Below are positions 35,030-47,355 of a stretch of DNA of 64,000 bases, piece by piece; the stretch's first letter is position 1; each line of letters starts with the position of its first letter. The DNA is from Phialocephala subalpina (Eukaryota; Ascomycota; Leotiomycetes; Helotiales; Mollisiaceae). The stretch lies in contig FJOG01000013.1 of assembly GCA_900073065.1 (NCBI GenBank), positions 1,361,674 to 1,425,673 of the forward strand, given 5' to 3'. The position numbers and the translations under genes are program-made. The notes beneath the pieces were generated by a model. It was not told the origin of the DNA. It did not search any database and was given only the letters and a program-made list of their open reading frames with translations.

Positions 35030-36273
35030 CGTGGGAAGAATCGTTGCCAACCTCACAAAATAGAATACAAAGAAAGCGAGCTCCGAAAAACTCGACCGTT
35101 GAAGCTCTAAGTGAACAGAAAAAAGAGTTCGAAGTCTGAGGAGATATCTCAGAGGATCTGAAGTGTTCAAGTATACAGTCAATTAGGGAACGAGATTTAG
35201 CGTCAGCCCCAAACCTCTGCCGATCATTGGCTGGGTTGCTGACCAGCTACTGCTGTCAGCAGCACGGTCGCAACATCGCACTGGAATTGGCCACTCTTGC
35301 CGGGGGCTTACATGCATAACTCGGTAGGGCTATGAGTAACAGTCGAGATTGGTGAACGAACCCAAGGTTTCGCGACAAAGGATGTGCCAAGAGAGCGCGA
35401 GACAGCTACAATTTGGGTCTTTACCTGCTTGAAGCCTTCTTATTTGGGGGCGGAGTTGATAAAATGATTAGGAACGAACGAGAACAATACTATAAAACGT
35501 ATCGAGTCTACAAGGGCCGGCTTCGGACTTTCTAGAGAATGGATGAGTCTTATTGGTCGTCTAATAGGCTTGAAGGACCTTCCATGAAATGAACTTGAAA
35601 CAATTCAAAGCGACGAGAAATTATTTTCCCTGTTGCCTTGCTTATTGCATGAAACAATTGTTTGTAGATTTCACCAGCTGGGAGAATGAGGTGGTTGTTG
35701 ATGAAAGGCACTGCTCGGTCACGAGTCCTAAGCGAGATCAAAGACAGGGGTCACGAGGAGGTAGATCACGAGGTCCCTCGAAGCAAGAAGACAACTGGTC
35801 ACAAGCACAACCAATCATGCGCCCTTCTCGCTCATGAGGCTCAGGCTGAGCGACAAGGTTGAACTGGTGATGAGGCTGTGGTTGTCGCTGATGCAGCCTG
35901 GCGAGCTGAAATGGTCATTGGGTCGTGTTGATGGCTGCCATGTTTCCAACCTTGTTGACTCCTTCTTCATTTTCGTTGCGACGGAAAGCAAGAACTGAGG
36001 TATTCCGGAATGTTTCGGTGTGGATGGAGATGTAAGATGGGGAGAGATGTGACTTGCTCTTGTGGTGCACTGCAATCGTGGAGGTGTCTGCCGCTGGGTG
36101 TATCGAAGAACTTCGTCCTATAAGAACGGGACTACAAGAAGATTAATTCTGGAGAAGTGAAATTCGACGCATAGGAATCTACCACGTATATTGTATCAAA
36201 TTTTCCAGCAGTAGAACATTATCTTTCAATTCCAAGTTCCCTTGGACTGTACCTCTCGAGCCCTGGTCCCAGC
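35030..36273. other. Intergenic, nothing recognised
   Basis: Short frames on both strands without family features. The final part is the probable promoter of array member 12. Confidence 0.4.
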
Positions 36274-36927
36274 ATGTCATACTCCTACTATTCCTCGTAT
36301 CGTCCCTACAAGGCACCGTTAGAACCGCCTAGAAGGAGATGGGGACTGAGACGCACTTCAACCTCGTTGAAACCTTCGCATTGGCAGGCTCGCCCTTCGA
36401 TTTCAGCTTCTTTGTTTTATCACACTCCAAGAAGTGAGTAAGCCATCTCCTCCGGATTTTCAAAGTTATAAATTAACAGAAACAAAGGTCGGTCGTACTA
36501 CACCCCACCAGAACCTCCTCGCCAGCATCGCCACAGATCCCGGCTCACAGACCTCCCGAACGAGTTGAAGCTGAATATCATCGAGACTTTAGATCCCGCG
36601 TCTTCAGCCTGTCTTGGACTGTCCAGCCGTAAACTATACCCTCTACACCGTTCCGTCCACAAGAATGTTGGGTTGTACGAGCAAAGTCCTGACAGCCGGG
36701 TTCCGCTGGCATTCAAGTTGAGGAGTTGGATGCCGAAGGATTATGCACTGGATTGGCAGAGCGAGAAGTTTGTAAAGAGAGACAGGTTGGCGGGGTTGGA
36801 AGCGGAGAGGAAGAGGGAAAGAGATAGATACTGGGATGAGAGGAGAAGGTTGTGGGTGTGGGATGATGATTATGAGGATCGTGATCGTGATCGTGGGGGG
36901 AGACGTCATAGAAGAAGGAGACACTGA
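36274..36927 (+). CDS. F-box-like array member 12
   Basis: Exon 1 (36274-36433) and exon 2 (36488-36927) join across a 54-base intron to give 199 residues. The linker is Tyr/Ser/Pro/Arg-rich (MSYSYYSSYRPYKAPLEPP). The core reads LTDLPNELKLNIIETLDPA, SACLGLSSRKLYPLHRSVHK, then SWMPKDYALDWQSEKFVKRDR. The C-terminal 50 residues are a run of alternating Asp/Glu and Arg (DYEDRDRDRGGRRHRRRRH), like an RD-rich low-complexity tail. It lies about 2.4 kb beyond member 11, past the sulfotransferase relic, and marks the right edge of the array. Confidence 0.75.
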
Positions 36928-37514
36928 GCGAGATCTCGATGGCTTTAGCGTGAGGAGTTTTGTATGGATTGCATTGATTGGCGTTATGGAGTTTGTATCT
37001 TACTTCTCTATATGTCCGGTGCGTTATGGGGATATTGTGATCGAACTTTGTACAATATAGCTTTGCTCTGTCATCTGGTGATGATCAAGGAGGATGGTTG
37101 ACTTTGACTTAGACAACTTCAATGCAAGCAACATCAAATGAACCACACCAAAAATAAGAAGCGGCCTTGAGACGATATTCTGTGCAATGATCTAAAGACA
37201 ACTGGAGCGTCGCCGCATAAATGCAAGACTGCCACTGTGCCAAGGCGTGCATGAAGTTTCAGACGTCAGACGAATGGCTAGCATCGTGTCCTTCTTTAAA
37301 GTTCAAGCCGAGACTCGACCCCTCAGCTTTCACTTGAGGCCGAAAGACGATCGGGACCGAGATGAAGATCCTTGTCACACCCGCCTTCGTCTTGACGATA
37401 TAAACGGCTTCTCGAAGCATACCCCACGACGCCCAGGTTCCAACAAGCACCAGGTGACATTACTCATTGTCCGTTGAAGCCTCCAAATGCTCCAAACCTG
37501 TATCGACTTCCATT
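36928..37514. other. Intergenic, nothing recognised
   Basis: Open frame 37247-37477 has no family features; it may be the decayed 5' flank of the MetE-like relic. Confidence 0.35.
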
Positions 37515-38337
37515 ATGACAAGCGCTCTTGGTGTCCATCTCGGGGGAAGCGTATGCAGGGCACCATCGGCCGAAGATTCATTTCGAAAATGTTGTTCAGG
37601 ATTTCCCTCTCGACTCATATGCAGTCTTTCGGAAGCTGAGAGAGGAGGGTGTCATTGCTCAAGGAGTCAGGTCCCAGGCGTCGATCCCCATTGCGATGGC
37701 AACCATGGCGCTCATCCGAGATGGCTTCCAACCCACCGTAGAAGCTGTTTATGAAGATTCTTTGCTGAAAGAAGTGGCCAGGATTCAAGCTGAGATTCCA
37801 AAGGAGGATTTGGCTATTCAGTGGGATGTCGCGAACGAGATCTGTACTTTGGAAGAAGCGTACTGGCCTCATTTCCATCCCTACTTCGAGCCGGTCTGGG
37901 AAGGGATCTTGGAGAGAATTGCGAGACAATCTGATTCTGTCGATCCTGAAGTTGAACTCGGATATCATTTCTGTTATGGCGATATGGGCAATGAGCATTT
38001 TGTGGAGCCCAAAGACACAGGACTGTTGGCAAAACTCGCGGATGGCATTCTGAAGACTGTGAAGAGAAAGGTCAATTGGATTCATCTGCCGGTGCCGAAA
38101 GACAGAGAGGACGTCGAGTACTTCAAGCCGCTGGTAGAGCTCAGTCTGGAATCCACAGAGTTGTATCTTGGGCTTGTACATGCGAATGATGAAGAAAGTA
38201 CCAAGAGGAGGATAGCATCCGCATCGAAGGTCGTTGAGAAGTATGGCATCGCGTCCGAATGTGGCCTTGGCAGGACAGCACCGGAGAAGTTCCAGCCCAT
38301 CGCGACGATTGGAACGCTTTGTTCGTCTGCGATATGA
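37515..38337 (+). pseudogene. MetE-like (cobalamin-independent methionine synthase C-terminal-like) protein, 5' part damaged
   Basis: The main frame covers SYAVFRKLREEGVIAQGVRS, AIQWDVANEICTLE, ELGYHFCYGDMGNEHFVEP, WIHLPVPKDREDVEYFKPL and LYLGLVHANDEEST through ECGLGR. This is the UROD/MetE-like barrel of fungal single-domain proteins, with the His-Cys metal-site segment (YHFCYGD) present. Family members start with a VHL-x-GSVP strand. An ATG at 37515 opens a different frame with VHLGGSVCRAPSAEDSFRK, matching that strand. The about 70 residues that should follow are missing, and the rest lies in another frame. The first ATG in the main frame is inside the barrel (about 37698). I read this as a copy with an internal deletion plus frameshift near 37590. 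A missed intron is less likely because the segment is too short. Confidence 0.6.
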
Positions 38338-38599
38338 AGGCTTGGCCGTAACAGGGATGGAAAGAAAGAGTCAAAAATTAAGTGAAGGAGCTGTGTTAGG
38401 AAAAGACTGCTTTTGAAACTACCCCGCAGTCACGTGCACTCGCAATTTTGACCCCGCCGCGGAAATTGTGTTGACTCCAAATCAAATCCATCACCACAAT
38501 TCCCTTGAAACCCAAACCAACCTCGCCGCAGATTCGAACAGATAAACTTCAAAATTCAAATCTCTTCGACCTTCTGTAAGAGTTAACACAAGTGCTACA

Positions 38600-39305
38600 A
38601 TGGCAGCCACAAATTACGAAGTAAGGACACTCTTATCCCTCCTACCCTCGAGATTCCTTCACCTCCTCACACGTTCTGACGCAGAATTCTCTTTTCTTCG
38701 GTACCCAGAAAACAATATATTGACTACTGATTCTCTAGGCTGCGATATCTCTGATAGACGAAGCCCACGCTCAAGACCCCAAAATCGTCATTGTTGACGA
38801 CCACGAAGTCCCATACGAACTTCATTACGCGCAAAAATGCTCACAATACCTCGAACAACGAGCCCCTGACGCGTCCCCTGTCCTCAAAGTCGCAGTTCGA
38901 GCCCAACATTTCAGGCGATGGGAGATCCCACGAGATTCTTATCCTATGACGAAGCCTGGCTATCTGAATTGGCGGACGTTCTTGAAGAAGCGGCAGGCAG
39001 ACCTGGCATCTGCGATATGTCTGGGCTGCAATTTCACGACCGAAGAGGCTGAAGAGGTCGCCAAATTGATACGGAAGGAGGATTTGAAGAAGAACGAAGA
39101 GACGCAGATCTTAGAAGATGTCGCGTGTCTAGTGTTTTTGGATGATCAATTCGATGCCTTCGAAAAGGAACACGACGAGAAGAAGATCATTGATATACTG
39201 CGAAAGACTTGGGTTAAGATGTCGGAGAAGGGGCACGAATTGGCGTTGAAGATACCAATGTCGGAATCGAGCAAGGAGCTTATTGGGAAGGCATTGTCGG
39301 GGTGA
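38600..39305 (+). CDS. DUF4202 family protein
   Basis: Exon 1 is 21 coding bases (38600-38620, MAATNYE); a 118-base intron leads to exon 2 (38739-39305). The product is 195 residues. The chain matches DUF4202 throughout: LIDEAHAQDP, VPYELHYAQKCSQYLE, VAVRAQHFRRWEIPRDSYPM, GYLNWRTFLKKRQADLA and EDVACLVFLDDQFDAFEKEH. The conserved His in RAQHFRRW and the Asp pairs recall HD-domain phosphohydrolases, but the family's activity is not known to me. The length is normal for the family and all conserved blocks are present. Confidence 0.87.
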
Positions 39306-40489
39306 AGTTGGCAGACGCCGAGGACGACATTCGTTACAATGCCCTCACTTTTCGTGGCGAAAGCGGACTCTCGAAGGTCATTAATACATGGGTTGAATTG
39401 GTCGGATCGGCCAGAGGGCAGAATTGAAGTTCGCACATGCACTCAAGCCGTCAAGTCGAGGAACACACGCGTCGAGGGGCAGGAATCGGAGACAAGAGAA
39501 TCTAAGCCCATTCGTATGAGAGTAGTGGCACAGTGAGAGGAGAGGAGAGGAGCGTTGCGGACCGAATGCGGTACACGAAACGAACATTCACATTATTTCT
39601 CTCTGAGATACCACTCAACTCCAATACGAACGGTGAGTCAGACGCTGGTTCGCGTGGATTCTTGCGTTATTGGGTCGAAGTCAGCGGAGCCAGGTTTTCC
39701 GCACATCGTCGCCTGCAACATAGGCTTCAATTATGAACGGAGGAAGCGTAACTTGATCTCCTACCGTCCCTTAGGTCATCTGTGTGCTTCAAACTGCACT
39801 TGAGTGAGTGCTCCATTCGTTGCATATGTGAGCATGTTTCATTAGGTTGAATTGACCCCGCTCGAATTGATTGCATGCTACTCCAATATCATGACTGCAG
39901 CTCAAGACGTATTGTCATTCAAAGTGTTGCATCTCTCCGTCTAAGATACAAAGTTCGGGTCTATTGCGACTGTTTTGAAACGCAAGAACAATTGATGGTA
40001 CTTTGACACCTTCCTGCGTTCGGTTTTATCACCCAATTTCTTGTTCACGGTACATCAAGGCCCCGCCTCCTTCTAATTATCCTTCTACATCGCTCCAACC
40101 CTTCTCCTCTCCACAATATGTCCGCCGACCAGAACAAGCTTTCTAAAGTGCCGGTACCAAGGAAGGTGACAAGCCCAACTTCATACTCGTATAAACAAGA
40201 TGTTCATTGGCCAGCCGCATATTGTCTCCAATATATTGTTCGGACCGCAAGCCGGCAATATGATGAACGTTTCGATTTAACCCCAGATTTCTCCAAGTTC
40301 AATCACGCGGGATGAAGCAATATAGATTGTTTTATGGCGCATGATTTTATTGTGGGGTAGGGGAATCTGGGGATCTTGTACACCCATAAATACTGCCCAG
40401 TTCCATGGAAGGGTGTCTTGAAGCTCTTCACGCCACGCAACTTCACTTCTTTTGATTCTTGTATACAACCAGTACTCGAAGTTTTCAAT
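39306..40489. other. Intergenic, possible small ORF
   Basis: A 65-codon frame at 40118-40315 (MSADQNKLSKVPVPRK) begins in a reasonable context but matches no known family. The remainder holds nothing recognised. The last 100 bases are the leader of the LPMO gene. Confidence 0.35.
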
Positions 40490-41342
40490 ATGTTGTTCTC
40501 CACGACTTTCTCTGTGGTGGCTCTGCTGGCTGCGGAGGCCTCAGCTCATGGTGCTGTCACTAGCTATGTAATCGGCAGCACAACTTACAACGGGTATGTC
40601 AATACATCAGGAAATTGAGACTATTGCTAAGAAAATATAGCTATCAAGGGTTCAGCCCCGCCTCATCTGGTCCCACCATCCAACGACAATGGCCAGACTA
40701 TAACCCCGTCCTGTCCGTCACCGATGCCAAAATGCTCTGCAACACCGGCACCTCCGCCGCCCTAAATGCCACCGTCGCAGCCGGCGGAACCGTAACCGCA
40801 AAATGGGCACAATGGACCCATCAACAAGGCCCAGTCATGGTCTGGATGTACAAGTGCGCTGGGGACTTCAAGTCCTGTGACGGGAAAGGAAAGGGATGGT
40901 TCAAGATCGATCAACAGGGCTTGACGGCTCCTCCTCTCACGAGCAATAATTGGGGAACGGCGGTGGTGTATAGCAAGCTTGCGTGGACGAGTACGATTCC
41001 GAAGAGTTTGGCGCCGGGGAATTATTTGATTCGACATGAGTTGTTGGCGTTGCATCAGAGTAATACGCCGCAGTTCTATCCTGAGTGTGCACAGATTTCT
41101 GTCACGGGAAGTGGGACACAGGTCCCGTCGGGTGCATTCTTGACGAGTATTCCTGGTTATGCTACTGCCAGCGATCCGGGTGTTCTGGTATGTTTGTCTG
41201 GTGGGCTTGCATGAGCTGGTGCTAACTTTGATATTAGGTCGATATTTATAGCTCGAAAGCTACAACGTATACCTGCCCTGGCCCTGCTGTATGGACTGGT
41301 GATGGAGCTGCTGCTACCCACGCCAAGCGATTCGAAGCATAG
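40490..41342 (+). CDS. AA9 lytic polysaccharide monooxygenase, secreted
   Basis: Three exons (40490-40593, 40641-41187, 41238-41342) give 251 residues. A 19-residue signal peptide (MLFSTTFSVVALLAAEASA) ends exactly before His20, which becomes the N-terminal copper ligand of the mature enzyme (HGAVTSYVI). The second copper ligand is His95 in AQWTHQQGPVMVWM. The axial Tyr181 is in QFYPECAQISVTG, and His167/His173 in LIRHELLALHQ form the usual second-sphere site. The enzyme oxidatively cleaves crystalline cellulose or related beta-glucans outside the cell. No carbohydrate-binding module follows; the C-terminus ends THAKRFEA after a short linker. All catalytic residues are present. Confidence 0.93.
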
Positions 41343-42111
41343 AGGGAGAGTTGGCGAAGGACATTCAAAGCATGAATCTGAGAGATATCGAGTGAGGACT
41401 TAATGTGGCTGCAAAGCGGAGCTTGACGATGTCGATGGCGTTCTTGTACTGTAATCTTACATATTGTTTACTCACATACCGAACTGATTGCATATACTTG
41501 AGACTTTCTCGAATGGAGAAGCACCAAAACCTGCTCAGCGTGGAAATTGCGTGGGGTGCTTTTAGTGTCCTAGATAAAGTACTCAAGTACCCAGCCAAGA
41601 TGTTGCTTAGCAAGTGTTGAGCCTGAATAGGGGATAAAATGCTAGCCAAGGTTTGGAACTCGAGGATTAGCAAATCGATACTTCTCATGACAAATGTCTC
41701 ATTTATCAAACTGGCTTATCTTGACAGTACGGGAGTGGGTAGGAAGAGGAGTTGGCGAGATGTGCGCTTACCAATATCGAAGAGTCCACGAAGGCAAGTG
41801 CATTGCAGTACGCTTCAAGGTGGTATGCAACTTTCTCATCACTAATAATGGGAGTGTACAGTTTCTGCGGAGAGTCTTTACATAAGACTGATTTCATTGA
41901 ATCCATAGGAATGCGGAAGACTTGCTTCTGCGAAAGAGAAGCGGTCTTGCAACATTGAAGCGATACCCCACCGCAGAGCAGTTCCTCCGCGCCCGTTAAA
42001 TTCTATTCAGGAAATTCTATTCAGGAAATTCTATTCAGGAAATTCTATTCAGGATATGTGGCACCCGTTCCATGATTGTCGTATTCGAATGTCTTCAGGG
42101 CTTTCAATGTA
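41343..42111. other. Intergenic with a short tandem repeat
   Basis: Apart from the 14-base repeat listed separately, nothing recognised. Confidence 0.4.
41998..42053. repeat. 14-base tandem repeat, four copies
   Basis: The unit AAATTCTATTCAGG occurs four times head to tail without mismatch, in intergenic DNA. It looks like a recent microsatellite/minisatellite expansion and has no coding role. Confidence 0.9.
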
Positions 42112-43044
42112 CTACAGAAATCGTTGCACTCTAGCGTCCTGAGTAACCCTTCGCATCACTTCAGCTGTATCGAAGGCGGCCTGTTCCTGAGCCGTGTGTA
42201 CTCTGAAAAGATCCCTGGTACCAGTATTGAGATCGACTCGAAGAGCGCCCCGGAAACTATTGAGCGAATCTCTAACAGGTCGGTAGAGATCTGGCTGGGG
42301 AGCAGGAAGGCCATTAAGTTGTCGAATACGATCATTAATCATAATACCCCAAATAAGGTTCTGGACATTAAATGGCATCTGATCAAGTAGCACCACATTA
42401 CCTAGTGGAATGCTAGGACAGAATTGGATGTCGTTCGTTATAAGCCCGGTCAGGAACCATTTTTTTCAATCGACAGAAAATTCGCTATCGAGTCTTAGTT
42501 GGGGGAATCTGGCACTCATCATAAGTGGTGAAGCTGAGAGATCTAGCTTCGTGATGAGGTCAAAGCTAGTCATTCCTCGATTTCGGACTTGTGGTCCCAA
42601 GAAGGTTTCTTCTGTCTGACGACTCCTTCGTGGAAACATATAGTGATACATCGTGTATAACGACAGAAGCTCCATTTCAATTCTAGAGGTGGCTGGATCG
42701 AAGGGGATACGAGCCAAGCGGCCGTCTGTGAGCATAGCAGGCCACCGTCTTTCGAACTGAGCGATGAAAATTTGAAGTTCTGCTCGTGCTTCACGGTTTG
42801 TAGCAGCTATGGCTTCAGCTTCTGGATATTGGCGATCCGTGGACGAAGGGGATTCCAAAGTGAAGTGGTATTGGAGATCTGTAGGCTCTGCAGCCCAGCT
42901 GGGATTGATCTTGAATTCAACATAGATGTTTGGATCTTCAATTGATGTCTGACTATATATATCTAGGAATGCCGTGTGCTGCACTATCTGACGCAACTCT
43001 GCCGCAAGTTTTGGAAAGTTATGAAATTCGGTGGGGATCCCCAT
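42112..43044 (-). CDS. 2EXR-domain protein, interrupted by an in-frame TGA
   Basis: From ATG 43044 the frame reads MGIPTEFHNFPKLAAELRQI, the 2EXR signature, followed by AIAATNREARAELQIF, the second half of the domain, and continues to TGA at 42466-42468. The same frame then remains open for 118 codons through LLDQMPFNVQNLIWGIM to a stop at about 42112. This second part has the composition of a normal 2EXR C-terminus (helical, aromatic-rich). No GT-AG intron I tested removes the TGA and keeps frame. The gene either ends at 42466, with an accidental open frame downstream, or is a copy broken by one stop. The role of 2EXR proteins is unknown. Confidence 0.6.
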
Positions 43045-45026
43045 ATCGAGATCGTCTAGGAGGGAAAGACTGTATAGCGTTTCTCGGGTCCAAAAAATCA
43101 ATTGAAAGTGATGAACTGAGAAGATTGGTGGGAAGGCTGCGACGAAAATGAGAACACTAGGACCCCAAATGCAAATAAAGGGAAAACGATTCGCAACCAT
43201 TGAGAACGGTGGAAATTAAACAAAGGGTTGTTAAAAGTCAAAGACAAAGAGACGTATGCCGGTTTTGAATAGGGGGTAACCGAGACCTACACTTGGTGCT
43301 AGATTAAGGAAACATTACGAGCCCGCTCATGTATTATGAGTATCCACTTCTCAGCGACGCGGAATATTTTCTTTGACATCTATAAATATAACGCTCAAGA
43401 AAAATGCTCGTAATCAATCATTGTCAACCATTTGTGAGACAAGCAAAAGGCGGATTTGCATACAGTAGCGGTGTCGTAATGCCTTAGGCAGCAAGAGTCA
43501 AAATGCTTCACGAACGTCTTCACTGCCATCGCGACATGATACCCGATTCTGTACAACAAATGAGAATCCGATGTACGACAGATTCCAGAGGAGGATTGGA
43601 GTCGAGGAGGCTGGAGCTAATGGGCGCATCGCAATACATCGAAGCAACGCGTCCTACACACCACATCGAGGACCTTCGCCTTCAGCTATAGCGAATACAT
43701 GACGATCGATCTGCCACATTGGCAATCAAGCTGCGAAGCCAACCTCCAAACTCAGATGGAGATAGAGAACCGCACATAAGGTCGCGCGTTGTACGTAAGA
43801 AGGCGACATGAAATGGAAGCAAAATGCCTCGTAGCGCGCGTCGCGTCTCCAAAACAACAGAGTTACGGGAGAAAGAACAACACGAAGGATGAGGATGGAA
43901 GAGCTCCGTCATATGAGAAGAAGGGGTGCCTGATAACTTGAGGACACCATTGACCGGCTCCAAGAAGAGTCACAGTGGTTGGCAGATTTGTGTACTCAAC
44001 CGCAGACTCTTTTGCTATCTGATTGGAACCCTTCTGCTCGGATGTGCACTTGAAGACTCGAGCCATTCCAAAAGCTACACCTTCATCCTTTCCACACCCT
44101 GGAACGCATGCGGCTCAATGACAAGAAGGCGCGATAAGCTGAACTGGGCATATCTGGGTATGAACGGCGCGAATATCAAGCTATCGGAGCCGGAATCAAC
44201 GGCCCGAGCCTCGCTTCTTCTGGGCATCGATGGGCTACCTTCGAATTTCCGCACTTCCAGGAGGATGATAAGATCGAATTTGAAGGCGTTGTCCAGAAGA
44301 CCCAGCCTAAGTTTTGCAAGTGGAGCCTTCGGGGTATGGTCCAGGTCTTCGGGTCATAATCGCCATTGCCGTCATACTTTCGTACTGCCCGGATGAAGAT
44401 AATGAATGTCTCAGTGAGGCTGTCAAAATTGGGCTCGAGAAAATTTCTAAGCACCTTTGCCAGCTTATCAACTATCGGTATCCCATAATAATGCAAAGTC
44501 TCTCCACTTTATCTGGGCTTTGAAGGCACTTCAGGGTCTCGAAAAATCTGCCAGCAAAGGTTTTTCCGATCACCGAAATATTCGGGTCGAATGGATCAAT
44601 TTGTGTCCTGTGCGAAAGTTAAAATCTTGAAGAATTGAGCACACAGGGATGTAATGCCGAAAAGGGGGCTCAAGCGAACCGATCCTTCCGTCAGTCCCAC
44701 CTTTTGTATCCGATGAAACGGCAGTCCGATGTTATGCCATGGAGATCAAGTCCTTTTACTGGTCCGCATCATCTCAATTCTATTAAGACGACGAGATGAA
44801 CTTGCCAACTGCGCTTCGGGTTACGAATGTTTCCACAACTTAAAGTTGACAAACATGATTATTGACCAGAGGCCCCCGATGTCTAATGCTTATTGAAACA
44901 TTGAAACACTGAGGTGGAATCAAATCTGAAATTTCAATGCTCACCGAGAAGATATAAAGCCCATAGGTGGAATGTGACAGGTTTCTTCACACCATCAGTA
45001 TCTCTTTTTCTGCACCTCTTTGCAAA
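43045..45026. other. Long intergenic region, nothing recognised
   Basis: Open frames at 43926-44396 (plus) and 44176-44496 (minus) show no family features. A TATA-like GATATAAAG lies near 44950, about 70 bases before the GMC oxidoreductase start, and is its probable core promoter. Confidence 0.4.
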
Positions 45027-46834
45027 ATGGCCTCGTCAAGATCATCACTCGTTCCATTTCTGGCCCTCTTGGCTTCATCTCAAGCAGTTACCTTCGATTA
45101 TGTTATTGTTGGTGGAGGAACGAGCGGTCTTGTCATCGCCAACCGCCTCTCAGAACTCGCAAACGTGACGGTTGCTGTCATTGAAGCAGGCGCTTCGGTC
45201 TTCAACAATCCTAACGTCACAGACGTTGGAGGATATGGACTTGCATTTGGTACCGACATCGATTGGGCTTATCAGAGTACCAACCAGACATATGCAGGAG
45301 GCGCAAAGCAGACCCTGAGAGCTGCGAAGGCAGTTGGTGGGACGAGCACCATCAATGGTATGATAAGCTTTACGTTCTGTGGGCGACGAGACTGACTGAG
45401 CTAGGCATGGCATACACCCGTGCAGAAGATGTTCAAGTTGATGCTTGGGAGCTTTTGGGTAACGCTGGATGGAACTGGGACTCGTTGCTTCCATACTACC
45501 TCAAGTCCGAAGACTTCACAACCCCAGCTGCGTTCCAAATCGCGGATGGAGTCACCTACAATCCAGCTGATCACGGCACATCTGGTCCGCTTGATACGGG
45601 ATATACTTACGGTATGGTCAACGGCACTGTTGGCAGCACCATCAACGAAACGTATGCCAATGTTGGCATTCCGTGGAATTCGGATGTCAATGGTGGGAAG
45701 ATGCGGGGACTTGCAGCACACCCAAAGACAGTCAACGTAATTGCCAATGTTCGCGAGGATGCTGCAAGAGCGTACTACTGGCCTTTCGCAAACCGCACCA
45801 ATCTTGTCCTCTTTCAAAGCACCTTGGCAAACAAGTTGGTCTGGAAGAACCAGAGCGACTCCGGGTCAGTTGCTCAAGGAGTAGAGGTCACCACGTCAAA
45901 TGGCACAATCTCAACAATTTATGCCGCAAAGGAAGTCATCCTATCTGCTGGAGCACTTCGCTCTTCTCTGCTCCTCGAGCTCTCTGGCGTTGGCAACCCT
46001 GATGTCCTCACTCCCCTCAACATTCCTGTTGTGGTTGATCTCCCAACCGTGGGCGAGAATCTCCAAGACCAAATGAACAACGCCTTCGTCTTCGGCTCGA
46101 ACACCACAGTCTCCGGAACCGATGGATTCGTCACCTACCCCTCAGCCAGCGATATCTTCGGCAACAATACTTCGTCTTTCGCATCGTCCATCTCATCCTC
46201 TCTCTCAACCTACGCTACCGCGGTCGCAAACGCAAGTAACAACGTCGTCTCCTCCAGCGATCTCTTGGACTTCTTCCAGATCCAATACGACCTGATTTTC
46301 AACTCCAGCGTCCCTCTTGTGGAATTCTTCAACACTGCAACCAGTTCTATCTTCGACATTGAGTACTGGATCTTGCTGCCTTTCAGCCGAGGAAATATCC
46401 ACATCAACTCGAACAATGCGACAGCGGCAGCGACCATCAACCCTAATTACTTCATGTTAGACTTTGATCTCGATGTCCAGGTCGCAGCGTCGAAATTCAT
46501 TCGCAATACCGTTATGGCTTCAGCACCAATTTCTCTGGAGGTCACTGGTGAAACCAGTCCAGGCACGACCGTGCTGCCAGCTAATGCCACAGATGCGGAA
46601 TGGAAGGAGTATATCAAGGGGGCTTTTAGAAGTAACTTTCACCCTGTTGGAACGGCTGCCATGATGCCGAGAGAGAAGGGCGGAGTGGTTGATACCAGTT
46701 TGAAGGTGTATGGGACGAGCAATGTGCGCGTTGTGGATGCTAGTGTCTTGCCGTTCCAGGTCTGTGGTCATTTGACGAGTACTTTGTATGCTATCGCGGA
46801 GAAGGCTGCGGATCTGATCAAGGCCGAAATGTGA
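45027..46834 (+). CDS. Secreted GMC oxidoreductase (glucose oxidase/aryl-alcohol oxidase-like)
   Basis: Exon 1 (45027-45357) and exon 2 (45405-46834) flank a 47-base intron and encode 586 residues. A signal peptide of about 20 residues ends in SSQA, directly before the FAD-binding strand VTFDYVIVGGGTSGLVIANR. GMC signatures follow: AVGGTSTINGM (signature 1 region), AGALRSSLLLELSGVG with VDLPTVGENLQDQ (signature 2 region), FHPVGTAAMMPREKGGVVD and VDASVLPFQVCGHLTST near the C-terminus, with the catalytic His in the last two blocks. Many N-x-S/T sites fit secretion. The enzyme oxidises an alcohol or sugar and makes H2O2. It could support LPMO chemistry such as that of the AA9 enzyme 4 kb away, though co-regulation is only an inference. 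Confidence 0.92.
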
Positions 46835-47355
46835 CGAAGGACAGGAGTCACTGTTTTGACGACGCTTTCGACGCCGAGAGTACGTTGGAGGAGGATTTCA
46901 TTCAATTCTTGTATATATTTGACCAATTATTCGATGTATATAGAATTTCTATCGAAAGACATGATACTTCACGTCTTACCTCGTTACACGCCATTCTTCC
47001 GCATCCTGAGCCTTTCGTCGCGCCTGCCAGATTTGAAATATACCGAGTCACGTGAAAGCGCGCTAGTGGCTTCCGGATGTACTTGTAATGGGACACGTCC
47101 TATGCACTGCCTTTAACCCTCAAATTGGGAATTCAGATTGAGAATACCGGCCCTTCCCACCTATTTGGTTGCCTTAATTTCCAGGCTTAAGATTCCTACT
47201 GAATGTAGTTAATGCATCACGTGCAAAAACATCTCGCTCTGTAATATTTTTTCCCCTCGTAAGGTATCCTTTCCCTAAACAAGTTTAGGTTAAAGGCACT
47301 TCTTTTTCCGTCAACAAATTGCCCTTTACAACTACAACTACATTCTCTGCACAAC
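46835..47355. other. Convergent intergenic region
   Basis: 3' flanks of the GMC gene and of the flavin monooxygenase relic; nothing else recognised. Confidence 0.4.

Noticed and set aside
43926..44396. 156-codon plus-strand frame and the overlapping 106-codon minus-strand frame
   Set aside because: Neither shows a domain, signal, or intron structure; the two overlap on opposite strands and are likely chance frames.
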